Assembly: GCA_019636235.1 (NCBI GenBank) | Contig: JAHBXW010000022.1 | Coordinates: 1-64,000, forward strand | Direction of reading: 5' to 3' | Origin: Planctomyces sp. | GTDB taxonomy: Bacteria > Planctomycetota > Planctomycetia > Planctomycetales > Planctomycetaceae | Length of the DNA: 64,000 nt | Shown here: positions 17,816-27,244 of the stretch, piece by piece | How the letters are laid out: each line of letters starts with the position of its first letter | Position numbering within the stretch: position 1 is the first letter of the stretch | The notes under the pieces: generated by a model | Told to the model about the DNA's origin: nothing | Databases searched by the model: none | What the model saw: only the letters and a program-made list of their open reading frames with translations | Program-made: the position numbers and the translations under genes

Positions 17816-19519
17816 TCAGTACGTCCACTCCAGGCCCAGGTTGAACCGGCTCAGGTTCCAGCTCTTGTAGTTGATGTTGACCTTCGGCGATTCCGGAAAG
17901 CCCAGCCACTCGGTCGAGTGGGCCGGCCGGGCGACGTTCCCCACCAAGGTGTAGGTGTAGCCCAGCCGCAGGTTGGCGTCGCTGACGAACGGGATCTCCT
18001 TGATCAGCGGGAGCGCGGCGAGCACCCGCGATTCCGCATTGATCGACGTCTCGAACAGGGGCGACACATGCGTGTGCCGCTCCGTGTCCGAGAAGCTCGA
18101 ATCGCCGTCCAGCATGCTCGTCCCCGTGACGAACTGGGTGATGACGGTTTCGCCGGCATTGAACCCGCGAACCCGGACCTCCTCGTGGTTCGCCATCAGG
18201 CCGGCGCTGGTCTGGCCCCACAGCTTGAAGCCGCGGCTGCGTCCGAAGTCGTACCGGAAGCCGACGGTCGGGCCGGCCAGGTGCGTCTTGGCGTCGGTCT
18301 TGACCGACGTTTCAAACAGGTCGTTGTTGATCGTGAAGGGCGGGCCGGTGGGGCGGAACGTCGCGTTTTCCGTGGCGCCGTCTTCCCCGTCGATTGTGTA
18401 CGACAGTCCGCTGTCGATGCCGCGGAAGTGGAAGCCCTCGCCGATGTACAGGTACTTCGCCGAGTAGGCCGGTCGCAGCCGCACCGCGGAGTTCGAGTAA
18501 GTGATGTCGGGCAGATACAACTGGATGTCGCCGCCGCCCATCTCCTGGGTGACGTTCATCCGGTACATGACGTCGTATTTCTGCGTGCCGATCACGCCGC
18601 CGTCATTGCCGGGTTCGGCCCCGCCGATGACGGAGATCGGAATTCCGGTGTCCCAGGGCACGGCGCCGTTCCGGGTAAACAGCATCCGTCCCGCCTGGTT
18701 GATGATGATGTCCTGCGTCAGCGGGATGCCATTGATCTGGCTGCTGCCGCGCTGGAACGTATTGCTGTCGTCGAAGCCCCACCAGCCGGTGGTGCGGACG
18801 CCCAGGCCCGTTTCATCTTCGAAACCCCAGTTCAGCTGCAGGCCGGCCGACCGGAAGTCGCCGAACAGGGAGAACTTGTGGATCGGGAACAGGTTGTTGT
18901 CGACGATCGCGATCGGAACGATGTCGCCGGCCTCGAACAGGAACGGATACGGGAACACGCCCGGCGCGATGAACACGCGATCGGTCGGTTCCGTGGTGGC
19001 GCCGCCGGTCCCCTGCTGTGAGCCCGGCACGCCGCCCCACCCGTAGGTCGGCAGCGTGTAGCCTTCGAGTCCGTTCGTGACGTCGTCCAGCGGCTGCGTC
19101 TTGGCGCCGATGTTCGCGTTGCCCGGCTTCTTGCCAATGAGATACAGCGCGTCGATGCTGAAGTACTGTTCGCGGCGGCGGGTCAGCACTTCGCGAAACC
19201 AGGTGCCGTTCTGGTTGTAGTGCGTGTCGCGGGAGATGTTCCCCATGCCGTAGGGCGAGACGTGCGGCCAGGGCGAATAGCCGGCCGGCGTCTGCGGCGG
19301 GTACAGCACGCCGGGGTCATTGGTCGCGTAGGGCGGCTGATACATGCCGGGAGGCGCCGCGGCATAGGGATAGCCGCCGTCGGGAGCGTACGCGGGGGCC
19401 CCGTCGGCCGTGACCCACTCCCCTCCTCCGTCCCAGGGGCCCTGCGCAACGGCGGAATCGGCAGCTGCGCCGAGGCACAGTCCGCACGCCAACGCCTTCA
19501 ACCATCGATGTGTCCGCAT
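17816..19519 (-). CDS. BBP7-type outer membrane beta-barrel protein
   Basis: A 567-aa protein. ATG 19519 starts a clear signal peptide (MRTHRWLKALACGLCLG, cleavage near AVAQ). A Pro/Tyr/Gly-rich linker (residues about 30-100) precedes a long beta-strand-rich region, with alternating hydrophobic residues, GFRYDFGRS, LWGQTSAGL and a terminal aromatic residue (LEWTY) as expected of outer-membrane barrels. The motif 'FSIDALYLIG' after the linker and the overall layout fit the planctomycete BBP7 family. It probably forms a porin-like or structural barrel. It is monocistronic: it has its own terminator and a 400-bp upstream gap. Confidence 0.85.
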   Translation of the reverse strand: MRTHRWLKALACGLCLGAAADSAVAQGPWDGGGEWVTADGAPAYAPDGGYPYAAAPPGMYQPPYATNDPGVLYPPQTPAGYSPWPHVSPYGMGNISRDTHYNQNGTWFREVLTRRREQYFSIDALYLIGKKPGNANIGAKTQPLDDVTNGLEGYTLPTYGWGGVPGSQQGTGGATTEPTDRVFIAPGVFPYPFLFEAGDIVPIAIVDNNLFPIHKFSLFGDFRSAGLQLNWGFEDETGLGVRTTGWWGFDDSNTFQRGSSQINGIPLTQDIIINQAGRMLFTRNGAVPWDTGIPISVIGGAEPGNDGGVIGTQKYDVMYRMNVTQEMGGGDIQLYLPDITYSNSAVRLRPAYSAKYLYIGEGFHFRGIDSGLSYTIDGEDGATENATFRPTGPPFTINNDLFETSVKTDAKTHLAGPTVGFRYDFGRSRGFKLWGQTSAGLMANHEEVRVRGFNAGETVITQFVTGTSMLDGDSSFSDTERHTHVSPLFETSINAESRVLAALPLIKEIPFVSDANLRLGYTYTLVGNVARPAHSTEWLGFPESPKVNINYKSWNLSRFNLGLEWTY

Positions 19520-19921
19520 CCGTGCGTCCTTGGCATTCGGGCCCAAGGGGGGAAGGCCTGGGGGGGCGGCAGCCTGACGATCCGCTGCCTCCCTGCCGGC
19601 GACGCCGCGAGCCATCCGTGACGGCACGCGGCGACGAGGCCCGCCGTCTGCCGCCCATGGAAAACCTGGGCGCACAGGAACGGACCTGACGGTTGTATCG
19701 GCGGTCCGATTGGGCAGACTGTACGGTTTGTTCCGGTGTTACGGCGTTTTCCGGCCCCGCCGGCGCCGCGGCTCCGCGGGGAGGCGTCGCCAGGCGGCAA
19801 CTCCCGAATGCGATGTCACGGAGAACCTCCAGCCCCAGCGGCAGAACGACTTACGCTCGCCATTCCCACCGCACGCCGGTCCGCAGCCCCCGCCCGCCCC
19901 CTCTTGATCAGGACGATCCCA
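19520..19921. other. divergent intergenic region
   Basis: About 400 bp separate the divergent BBP7 and metallopeptidase genes. The stretch near 19691-19735 is locally richer in A/T and is the most likely promoter area for BBP7, but no consensus -35/-10 pair is convincing. Short frames in it look like composition artefacts. Confidence 0.45.
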
Positions 19922-20677
19922 ATGAAGCAGCCGCCGCTCGTATTGACGTCTCGCTGGCCCGCCACGCTGCTGCTCCTGGCAGTCTGCGCAAGCTTCGTGC
20001 TCCGCGAAGCCTTTGCCAGCGATGACCGAAACCCGCATCCCACGTCTCACGAGACCCGCAGCATCGAGGGCTGGACGGTCCACGTGGACGCCCGGCTGCT
20101 GGCCGGCGACCACCAGCCGCTGGGCGAGCGGTCTCTCAAGCTCCTGGCCGGGAAGCTGTTCGAGGTCTCGCTCGTCGTCCCGGCGAGTCGTCTGGAGAAG
20201 CTTCGCGAGGCGCCGATCTGGCTGGACCTGTCCCACGGCCGGCTGGAATCAATGCAGTATCATCCATCCGTGGACTGGTTGACCGCGCATGGCTATTCGG
20301 CCGATCTGGCCAGGTGCGTGCATATCCCGAAAGCCGCCCTGTTTGCCGATTCCGAACACAATCGGACACAGCCCTGGGCCGTGCTGCACGAGCTGGCCCA
20401 CGCCTATCACGACCGAGAGCTGGGATTCGACGACGCTCGGATCGTCGCGGCGTACGACCGATACCGGACGGCGGACCGGGGGAAAGCGGCCCTGCATGTC
20501 GATGGCGACCCCCGCGAGCACTACGCGCGGACGAATCCGATGGAGTTTTTCGCCGAGTTTTCCGAGGCCTATTTTGGCACGAACGACTTCTACCCGTTCG
20601 TGCGGGGCGAACTCCGGCAGGATTCTCCGGAGATCTTCGAACTGCTGGAAGAGGTGTGGGGGGCGCGGGGCGATTGA
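19922..20677 (+). CDS. secreted zinc metallopeptidase, HExxH gluzincin-like
   Basis: A 251-aa protein. ATG 19922 begins a signal peptide (MKQPPLVLTSRWPATLLLLAV..., cleavage near AFAS). The active site is H-E-L-A-H at residues 156-160, with NPMEFFAEFSEAYF providing a likely third zinc ligand, Glu212. This spacing and the 'ExFFAE' motif resemble anthrax lethal-factor-like (ATLF/Pro-Pro endopeptidase) or related domains. The protein is small, with the catalytic site in the C-terminal half. It is probably periplasmic or extracellular, and no substrate can be read from context. It is followed by a CCxxC protein on the same strand, 174 bp away. Confidence 0.8.
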   Translation: MKQPPLVLTSRWPATLLLLAVCASFVLREAFASDDRNPHPTSHETRSIEGWTVHVDARLLAGDHQPLGERSLKLLAGKLFEVSLVVPASRLEKLREAPIWLDLSHGRLESMQYHPSVDWLTAHGYSADLARCVHIPKAALFADSEHNRTQPWAVLHELAHAYHDRELGFDDARIVAAYDRYRTADRGKAALHVDGDPREHYARTNPMEFFAEFSEAYFGTNDFYPFVRGELRQDSPEIFELLEEVWGARGD

Positions 20678-20851
20678 CGAATGGATCAGGACTGCCGGCT
20701 TCTCCGGTTTTACGGCCTCAGACGGATTGTCGGGGTCGCATCAGTCGATTAAGATGCGTGCCGAGAGAAGATTGCGCTTTGCGCCCGGCGCGTTCGGGCC
20801 AGCCGTCATGCGAGTGCCTGTCCATCAACACTGCAGGTGAGGGAGAGATTC

Positions 20852-21304
20852 ATGAAGCGGATCACCGCGTTGGCCAGTGTGGCCGTTCTGCTCTGTGCCG
20901 CCATCGGTCTGCGGGCCGAAGAGGAAAAGAAGAAGGACGACCTGAAGTGCCCGGTGTCGGGCGCCAAGGTGAAGATGGACCAGACCGTTGAGCACAACGG
21001 CGCCAAGGTCTACTTCTGCTGCGAGAACTGTCCTAAGGCGTTCAAGGCCGACACCGCCAAGTACGCCGTGAAGGCGAATGCCCAGATCGTCGCCAGCGGT
21101 CAGGCGACCCAGGTGAAGTGCCCGCTCAGCGGCGGCAAGTTGAACCCCGACGCCAAGTCGACGGTCAGCGGCGTGGAAGTCCAGTTCTGCTGCAACAACT
21201 GCAAGGGCAAGGTCGACAAGGCCACCGGCGACGACCAGCTGGCCCTCGTGTTCTCCGACGAAGCCTTCAAGAAGGGCTACGACGTCGGCAAGGAAGACAA
21301 GTAA
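20852..21304 (+). CDS. secreted protein with two CCxxC (YHS/TRASH-like) metal-site repeats
   Basis: A 150-aa protein. ATG 20852 has the ribosome site GGAGAG 6 nt upstream and opens a signal peptide (MKRITALASVAVLLCAAIGLRA); an earlier ATG at 20837 lacks this. The mature part has two tandem copies of about 50 residues: C-P-V-S-G...F-C-C-E-N-C and C-P-L-S-G...F-C-C-N-N-C. This matches metal-binding YHS/TRASH-type folds. It could bind copper or another thiophilic metal in the periplasm (inference). It ends at a strong terminator, so it is likely monocistronic. Confidence 0.85.
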   Translation: MKRITALASVAVLLCAAIGLRAEEEKKKDDLKCPVSGAKVKMDQTVEHNGAKVYFCCENCPKAFKADTAKYAVKANAQIVASGQATQVKCPLSGGKLNPDAKSTVSGVEVQFCCNNCKGKVDKATGDDQLALVFSDEAFKKGYDVGKEDK

Positions 21305-21351
21305 GCCGTCAAGCTCCGGACCCCGCGTCCGGAGGCCGGTTGGAAGCTTCC

Positions 21352-21386
21352 ACGGGCGCCCGTCACACGACCGGCGCCCGTTTTTT
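21352..21386 (+). terminator. Rho-independent terminator
   Basis: A perfect 9-bp GC-rich stem (21352-21360 with 21373-21381) with a 12-nt loop, followed by six T residues. It lies 48 bp past the stop of the CCxxC protein gene. Confidence 0.9.
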
Positions 21387-21423
21387 CTTGCGCCGGTGCA
21401 ACCGACCCTCGCCGGCCGACGCC

Positions 21424-21807
21424 ATGCATCGCATTCGACTTCACGGCCCCTGGGAACGGCTGGATGACGACGCCCGCGTGCGCGTCCATTTGCCCCGCGA
21501 CTGGGCCAGCCTCGCCCACTCCGGCGGCGATGATCATCCCCTGCGCATTGCCCGCCGCTTCCATCGCCCGACCGGCCTGACTCCCGGCTGCCGCGTCCAT
21601 CTGTCGATCCCGGACGAATGGCGGGAGGCCGTTCTCTGGCTGAACGGAGAGCCGATTCCCCGTCTTGAGTCGAGCGGCGGCCGTCAGCGGTTCGAAATCA
21701 CCCCCGCGGTGATGCGGACGGATTCGCACGAAGTCGTGCTGGTCGCACGCATCGCGCCCGCCGCCCCCTGTCTCGTCGTGCTGGAGATTGAACCGGGCCA
21801 ATCCTAG
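21424..21807 (+). CDS. hypothetical protein with GH2-like sugar-binding beta-sandwich features
   Basis: A 127-aa protein from ATG 21424; the longer frame upstream crosses the terminator and is not coding. It lacks a signal peptide and membrane segments. Its pattern (R-R-F-H-R-P-T-G-L, then V-x-L-x-I-P-x-x-W, then V-L-W-L-N-G-E-P, then a closing strand EVVLVARI) resembles the N-terminal jelly-roll domain of family 2 glycoside hydrolases, here alone. No catalytic domain is attached. It follows a terminator and converges with the isomerase gene. The function is unknown; a short carbohydrate-binding or structural protein is possible. Confidence 0.6.
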   Translation: MHRIRLHGPWERLDDDARVRVHLPRDWASLAHSGGDDHPLRIARRFHRPTGLTPGCRVHLSIPDEWREAVLWLNGEPIPRLESSGGRQRFEITPAVMRTDSHEVVLVARIAPAAPCLVVLEIEPGQS

Positions 21808-21860
21808 GTGCGCTTCGCGGATTTGCCGCGTGGCCGTCGCAGTGCACCCCGCGCGCGACG

Positions 21861-21899
21861 CAGCCCGAGGACCAGCGGCCCCCGGGCTGTCGCAATTGA
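21861..21899. terminator. possible bidirectional terminator hairpin
   Basis: A 7-bp inverted repeat (21861-21867 with 21893-21899) lies between two convergent genes. It lacks a clear T-tract on either strand, so it is a weak candidate. Confidence 0.3.
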
Positions 21900-21919
21900 A
21901 CTGGAGCGTCGCGAGCCGA

Positions 21920-22921
21920 TCAGTCCGAGAAGGCCGCGTCGAAGGCCCGGTCGGACGGGCGGAAGTCGACGTTCTTGCAGAACTGAGCGGCTTCGGCAGC
22001 GCCGGCCTCGCGGTTCATGCCCGAGTCCTCCCATTCAACGGACAGCGGCGCATCCCCCGGGTAGCCGGCCGCGTTCAAAGCCCGGATGATCTCCTCGAAC
22101 CGCACGCCGCCCCGGCCCACGCTGCGGAAGTCCCAGCCGCGACGCGCGTCGCCGAACGGCAAATGGCTGGACAGGATGCCGGTGCGCCCGTTGAGCGTCA
22201 CCGAGGCGTCCTTCATGTGGACATGGTAAATGCGTTTGGGGAACTCGCGGATGAACTCGACCGGGTCCACCCCCTGCCAGATCAGATGGCTGGGATCGAA
22301 GTTGAACCCGAATTCCTCGCGGTGGTCGATGGCGTCGAGAGCCAGCTTCGCGGAGTAGATGTCGAACGCGATTTCGGTCGGATGGACTTCGAGCGCGAAC
22401 TTCACGCCGCATTCCTGAAACACGTCGAAGATCGGGTTCCAGCGGTCGGCGAACTGCTTGTAGCCGGCCTCGATCATCTTCCGCGGCACGGGCGGGAAGT
22501 CGTAAATGAGATGCCAGATGCTGGAGCCGGTGAAGCCATTGACGACGCCGACACCCAGCTTTTTGGCGGCGCGGGCGGTGTTCTTCATTTCGGCGATGGC
22601 CCGTTCGTTGACCTTCTCCGGCTTGCCGTCCCCCCACACTGCGGGGGACAGAATCTGCTTGTGCCGCTCGTCGATGTTGTCGCACACCGCCTGGCCGACG
22701 AGGTGGTTGGAAATGGAGAACAGCTTGAGGTCGAACTTCTCCAGCAGGTCGCGCTTGCGGGCGCAGTAGGTGTCGTCGGACAGCGCCTTGTCGACTTCGA
22801 AGTGGTCGCCCCAGCAGGCGAGTTCCAGCCCGTCATACCCGAACTCCTGCGCCTTCTTGCACAGCGTTTCCAGCGGCAGATCGGCCCATTGGCCCGTGAA
22901 GAGAGTAACCGGACGTCCCAT
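21920..22921 (-). CDS. sugar phosphate isomerase/epimerase (xylose isomerase-like TIM barrel)
   Basis: A 333-aa protein. The sequence has the AP endonuclease 2-type TIM-barrel layout: '[15 protein letters not shown]', LEVHPTE with a metal-binding Glu, a central '[13 protein letters not shown]', the 'HVHMKDA' strand and a final SVEWED. These supply the Glu/Asp/His ligands of a divalent metal centre. Planctomycetes carry many such paralogues that act on sugars or inositol-like compounds; the exact substrate cannot be read. No signal peptide is seen, so it is cytosolic. It is monocistronic, about 290 bp downstream of the TPR/peptidase gene on the same strand. Confidence 0.88.
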   Translation of the reverse strand: MGRPVTLFTGQWADLPLETLCKKAQEFGYDGLELACWGDHFEVDKALSDDTYCARKRDLLEKFDLKLFSISNHLVGQAVCDNIDERHKQILSPAVWGDGKPEKVNERAIAEMKNTARAAKKLGVGVVNGFTGSSIWHLIYDFPPVPRKMIEAGYKQFADRWNPIFDVFQECGVKFALEVHPTEIAFDIYSAKLALDAIDHREEFGFNFDPSHLIWQGVDPVEFIREFPKRIYHVHMKDASVTLNGRTGILSSHLPFGDARRGWDFRSVGRGGVRFEEIIRALNAAGYPGDAPLSVEWEDSGMNREAGAAEAAQFCKNVDFRPSDRAFDAAFSD

Positions 22922-23210
22922 TGGTGGTCCTCAGCGACTGGGGATGATCGAAACGAATTGGCTTCGGCGTCAGTCCGCATCCGCTGTGACAGCGGGACGG
23001 GACAGCGGCTGACTGGCGGCCGCAATCGGGCCGCAGCCGGGGTGGGGTGGGCCGGTCAGCCCATCGCACAGGGCCGTCCGAGGCGCCGGTCTGAAGCTAA
23101 CGGAACCGCGGGCGTGCGCCAACTTGACGCACGGACTCAGAGTCGACGGGCTGAATGGGCGTTGCCGTGCCCCGGCGGCTGGTTTCCGGAAGCGTTCCAG
23201 TTCCGCTTAG

Positions 23211-26084
23211 TTACGTGCCGCCGTCCGTCGATGTCTCGACCGGTGGCAGACTTTCGAGCAGCGACTTCGCCTCGACATCGTCGGCATCGAGAGCGGCCGC
23301 CGCGGCCAAGTGCCGTCGGGCTTTCTCCGGCTGATCCAGCTTGAGCCACGCCGCGCCGACCTGCCGCTGCGCCGCAACGTTCCGCACGTCGACCTGCAAG
23401 ACCTCGGTTCCCCAGCGGATGGCATCTTCCCAGCGTTCCTCGCCGGCGGCGTCGTTCATCAGCCACAGCCGAGGTCCGACGTCGTCCGGTTCGTTCTTCG
23501 ACACGGCCAGCATCAGCTCCTTCAGCCCCCCCGACTGGCCCATTCGCAGCTTCGACACCGCCAGGCCGCGCAGCCAGCCGGACTCGTTCGGAAACTCCTT
23601 CAGGCCCTGGTCGAACACCTCGGCGGCGCGCACAAAGTCCTTCGCCTCCAGGCAGTCGCGTCCCAGCAGGCCCACCACAGCGGGGTGCGGCGACGAGCGA
23701 AACGCCCGCTCCAGACGGGCGCGGGCCTCTTCACTCTTGCGAGTCCGAAACTCGAGCCTGGCCAACACGGCGTTCGCCACGGGATGGTCCGGCGCTTTGA
23801 CCAGCACGGCCTCACACAGCTCGCGCGCTTCCCGGGCCCGCGCCGCGGGAGCCGCGTTCAACACCGCCCACGCCAGCTCCGCCCGGGCATCGGCGTCGTC
23901 GGGGCGCTCCCGCGCAGCGGCTTCGGCCTCGCGCAGTCCCGGCAGCTCGGGCGCTCGTCCGTCATCAAGGCCGCTCAACACTCCGGTCAAGAACGTGCTG
24001 AACCCGGCTTCGAACTCCTCAACCGACGTGTCGAACACCTCGCGAATGGCCGCCGGCGTCTTCAATCCGCGGCGATAGGCGTCGACGAGCTGAAACAGCC
24101 GCTCGGCGCCGTACGTCTCCTCCATGTAGCGGGCATACAGCCGGCTCTGGCAATACGCGAGCTGCCAGTCATCTCCGCTTCGGGGTCGCTGGAAACCCTG
24201 GTTCAGGGTGTCGAGCGTGAACAGGTCGTCGCGGTCGGCGCGCTGTCGCAGGATCCGCCGCCAGACATCGGGAAACACGTCCCCTTCCGTCCGCACGGCC
24301 AGCGCCTCGGTGTACCAGTGCGGAATCGCGAAGCCCGACTGCTGCAGCGTGAGCACGTGACTGAATTCATGCGTCGCGACGCGGGCCCAGTTGTACGGTT
24401 CGCGCGAGGCGGTCGGAGAGGACATGGCGACGATCATTCCGGTGGATGCGCCGATCGTCTGGATCCAGGGCAGACCGACCATGCGGGCGCTGAACCACGC
24501 ATGCGCGCCCTGACCCTTCGCGGAACTGTACAACTCGAACGGCGTGCGGACCGGGGGCTCGTAGCCGAACTCGGACGTCAGCGGGCCGTAAACCGATTCG
24601 AGGTGCTCGGCGAGGAATTCCGCCTGCAGCCGGTCGCTGCGGTCGTAGCGGATCACGAAGTGCTCGGTCGTCAGCGTTTCGTATCCCTCGAGGACGCCCA
24701 GGACCTTCCGCATGTTGCTGACCCGGACATGGAACGGGTCCGCCTTGAAGGCGACATCGAGGATCTCGCGGGCGTCGGCCAGTTCGCCCGTTCGCATTTT
24801 GAGAAGCCCCAGGGATGTGCGCGGCGCGGACAATTGCGGGGCGACTTCGATGGCCCGCGCATAGCACCGCGCGGCCGCGTCCCACCGCCGCTGGTGCTCG
24901 AGAAACGATCCCAGTCCCGTGAGGAACTCGCCGGGCGCGGCGTTGCGGCGCAGCAGATCGGCGTAGAGGTCCGCGTACGCACGTCCCTGTTCGCCCGCAT
25001 CCGGCTCGCCGGTGGACAGCAACGTGTCGCTCAGGCTCTCGGCCGCCATGCCTGACTTGAGCAGGTCGATTGCCGCCAGGCGGTACAGTACGGATTGCGA
25101 GGTCGGGTTGATCTCGCGGGCACGGCGGGCGAACTCCTCCGCCCCTTCCGGATCGTCGGCCAGCAAGCTCAAGTCGACGGCCAGCAGCAGACTCTCCAGA
25201 TGCCGCGCGTTGACCGCCAGCGCCCGGTCGACATACTCCCCCGCCTGTTCGACATCCTGTTCCGACCAGGCGGCTCGCCCGAGACCCGCCAGAACGTCCG
25301 CCGAACGCGGATTGATGGCCAACGCCGCGTTGAACTCCTGCACCGCCTGCGCGTGATTGTACTTCTCGATCAGCAGGCTGCCGGAAATAAAGGCCGCCTC
25401 CCACCGCAGCGGGTCGGCCTTGAGCGCGTCGGGCGCAAGATCGTTGATGACAAAATTGTAAATTTGCGCGACGCCCCTGGCCCGCGCGTACTCGACCGCG
25501 CCTCGCGCGACGAGCAGCAGCGTTTCGGCGTCCCGCGGCTGCCGCTGGTTGTAATGCCGGACGAACCAGCGGTACTCCTCGATGGACTCATCGACCTGAC
25601 CCCGGGCGGATTTGAGATCGGCCATGACGAGCCGGGCTCGCAGCTCTTCCGGATTGGCGTCGAGCGCCCGCTGCGCGGCGCGTTCGGCGGCTTCGTCGCG
25701 GCCGCGATGCAACTGCAGTTCGGCCATCCGCCCCTGCAGGGCGGCGTTGTCCGGGCGGCGATCCGCCTCCGCGGCCAGCAGTTCCTCCGCCCGGTCCCAC
25801 TCTCCCTCCGCGAGGTGCGTTTCGACCATGCCGATCGCCGCGTCGAGGGCGATCGTCGGGTCGGCCGATTGCTGGAGTTCGGCGAACTGTTCGGCGGCTT
25901 CGTCGTAGCGCCCGCGCTGCAGATGTTCGCGCGCGATCGCGAGCGCCGGGGCGTCCGCGTGAAGCGGTTGGGACGCGGGACCGAGGAGCAGCAGCGCGAG
26001 CACGCCGGCCACAGCGACCTGGAGGGCGCGCCTGGAACCCTGGAATTCCCTCGAGACGACGTTGCACCGGTCCGAGTCTGCCAT
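23211..26084 (-). CDS. TPR protein with peptidase MA-like zinc metallopeptidase domain
   Basis: A 957-aa protein. An N-terminal hydrophobic segment (residues about 22-38, VAVAGVLALLLLG) acts as signal or anchor. Long TPR arrays occupy residues about 45-450 and 700-950. Between them is a peptidase-MA-type domain: H-E-F-S-H at residues 572-576, preceded by the 'STGMIVAMSSP' region and followed by 'IPHWYTEALAVRTEG', whose Glu is the likely third ligand. It is probably a large periplasmic scaffold with a protease site. Substrates are unknown. It is separated from frr by about 100 bp on the same strand. Confidence 0.85.
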   Translation of the reverse strand: MADSDRCNVVSREFQGSRRALQVAVAGVLALLLLGPASQPLHADAPALAIAREHLQRGRYDEAAEQFAELQQSADPTIALDAAIGMVETHLAEGEWDRAEELLAAEADRRPDNAALQGRMAELQLHRGRDEAAERAAQRALDANPEELRARLVMADLKSARGQVDESIEEYRWFVRHYNQRQPRDAETLLLVARGAVEYARARGVAQIYNFVINDLAPDALKADPLRWEAAFISGSLLIEKYNHAQAVQEFNAALAINPRSADVLAGLGRAAWSEQDVEQAGEYVDRALAVNARHLESLLLAVDLSLLADDPEGAEEFARRAREINPTSQSVLYRLAAIDLLKSGMAAESLSDTLLSTGEPDAGEQGRAYADLYADLLRRNAAPGEFLTGLGSFLEHQRRWDAAARCYARAIEVAPQLSAPRTSLGLLKMRTGELADAREILDVAFKADPFHVRVSNMRKVLGVLEGYETLTTEHFVIRYDRSDRLQAEFLAEHLESVYGPLTSEFGYEPPVRTPFELYSSAKGQGAHAWFSARMVGLPWIQTIGASTGMIVAMSSPTASREPYNWARVATHEFSHVLTLQQSGFAIPHWYTEALAVRTEGDVFPDVWRRILRQRADRDDLFTLDTLNQGFQRPRSGDDWQLAYCQSRLYARYMEETYGAERLFQLVDAYRRGLKTPAAIREVFDTSVEEFEAGFSTFLTGVLSGLDDGRAPELPGLREAEAAARERPDDADARAELAWAVLNAAPAARAREARELCEAVLVKAPDHPVANAVLARLEFRTRKSEEARARLERAFRSSPHPAVVGLLGRDCLEAKDFVRAAEVFDQGLKEFPNESGWLRGLAVSKLRMGQSGGLKELMLAVSKNEPDDVGPRLWLMNDAAGEERWEDAIRWGTEVLQVDVRNVAAQRQVGAAWLKLDQPEKARRHLAAAAALDADDVEAKSLLESLPPVETSTDGGT

Positions 26085-26186
26085 CGCTTGCCGCTCCCTG
26101 AGGCCTGCTGTGCCTCAAGAATACGGATTTCGAGGGCCGATCGCAGGCGCGTCGGGGAAGAATCCGCGCCGCCCGGACCGCCACCG

Positions 26187-26747
26187 CTAATCGTCCATCA
26201 CCTCTTTTTCCTTTTGAGCGGCCAGATCGTTGACCGCTCCTTCGAACTTCTTCGTCAGTTCCTGAACCGATTCCTTGGTCGCCTTGCAGAGGTCCTCAGT
26301 CAGCACCTTGTCCTTCTCGGCCGTGTCGGCGCTCTTGTTGGCGTCCCGGCGGACGTTGCGAATGGCGACCCGCGCCTCCTCGGCGAGCTTGCCGACGCGC
26401 GAAACGAATTCGCGGCGACGTTCGGTCGACAAGGGCGGGACATTGATGCGGATCAGCCGGCCGTCGGAGTTCGGCGCCAATCCGGCGTCGCTGGACTGAA
26501 TCGCCTTGACGATTTCGCTGAGGATCGAGGCGTCAAACGGGCGGATGACGATCTGCTGCGGCTCGGGGCAGCTGACCTGCGCGACCTGCTTGAGCGGCGT
26601 GGGGGAGCCGTAATAGTTGACGCGGACGGAGTCGACGAGGCCGGGGGTCGCGCGGCCGGTGCGGAGTCCCTGGAGGGCGGCTTTGAAAACGGACACCGCC
26701 TTTTCCATGCGGTCTTCGGCGTCGAGGAGAATTTCGTCCTGGTCCAT
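26187..26747 (-). CDS. frr: ribosome recycling factor
   Basis: A 186-aa protein from ATG 26747, close to the 185-aa family norm; ATG 26765 would add six residues. The family hallmarks are present: 'ALQGLRTGRATPGLVDSV', 'QVSCPEPQQIVIRPFD', 'INVPPLSTERRREF' and the C-terminal helix with 'VQELTKKFEG'. It works with EF-G to split post-termination ribosomes in the cytosol. Here it follows dnaJ, grpE and an FmdB-like gene rather than pyrH and tsf, its usual partners, which are not in the window. Confidence 0.96.
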   Translation of the reverse strand: MDQDEILLDAEDRMEKAVSVFKAALQGLRTGRATPGLVDSVRVNYYGSPTPLKQVAQVSCPEPQQIVIRPFDASILSEIVKAIQSSDAGLAPNSDGRLIRINVPPLSTERRREFVSRVGKLAEEARVAIRNVRRDANKSADTAEKDKVLTEDLCKATKESVQELTKKFEGAVNDLAAQKEKEVMDD

Positions 26748-26872
26748 CGCCTGGCTGCCTTGCATCAAGAGAACATCACGTCGGGAAACGCTCGAACCGT
26801 ACCGGATCGGGGAGCGCTGTGAAAGCGGCGGCGACCGAGGGCGGATTGCGGCGGCTGGGGCGTGAAACCGAT

Positions 26873-27178
26873 TCAGTCGCCCGACTTGGCGCTGCCGCTG
26901 GCCTTATCGCCCGAGCTGGAACCGCCCCCTTCGGCCTTCGCCGCCGACGACGAAGAGGACGAGGTGTCGGCCGCGGCCGCCTTCTTGTAGGCGTCGCTGC
27001 GGTAGTCGGTCTGATAGAAGCCCGAGCCTTTGAACAGGATCGCCGCGCCGGGACCGATCACGCGCTCCGCGGAGGACTTGCCGCACGTCGGGCATTTGCG
27101 GATCGGTTCCGCTTTGATGGAGTGGAACGCCTCCCAAGTGTGATCGCATTTGCGGCAGCGGTAGTCGTACGTGGGCAC
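26873..27178 (-). CDS. FmdB/CxxC-CxxC zinc ribbon family protein
   Basis: A 101-aa protein starting with GTG at 27178, preceded by an exact GGAGG 9 nt away. The first 50 residues are the FmdB-type zinc ribbon: MPTYDYRC-x2-C and later KCPTCGKSS, closing with 'GSGFYQTDYRS'. The C-terminal half is Ser/Gly/Lys-rich and disordered. The family is widespread and poorly understood; a regulatory or nucleic-acid-linked role is often suggested. It lies 66 bp after grpE on the same strand. Confidence 0.92.
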   Translation of the reverse strand: MPTYDYRCRKCDHTWEAFHSIKAEPIRKCPTCGKSSAERVIGPGAAILFKGSGFYQTDYRSDAYKKAAAADTSSSSSSAAKAEGGGSSSGDKASGSAKSGD

Positions 27179-27244
27179 GCGGTCGGCCCTCCTTTCTGGA
27201 ATCAGCTCAGCAACTGGTTGTTCACAATTCGCCCGGGCTCGGCG

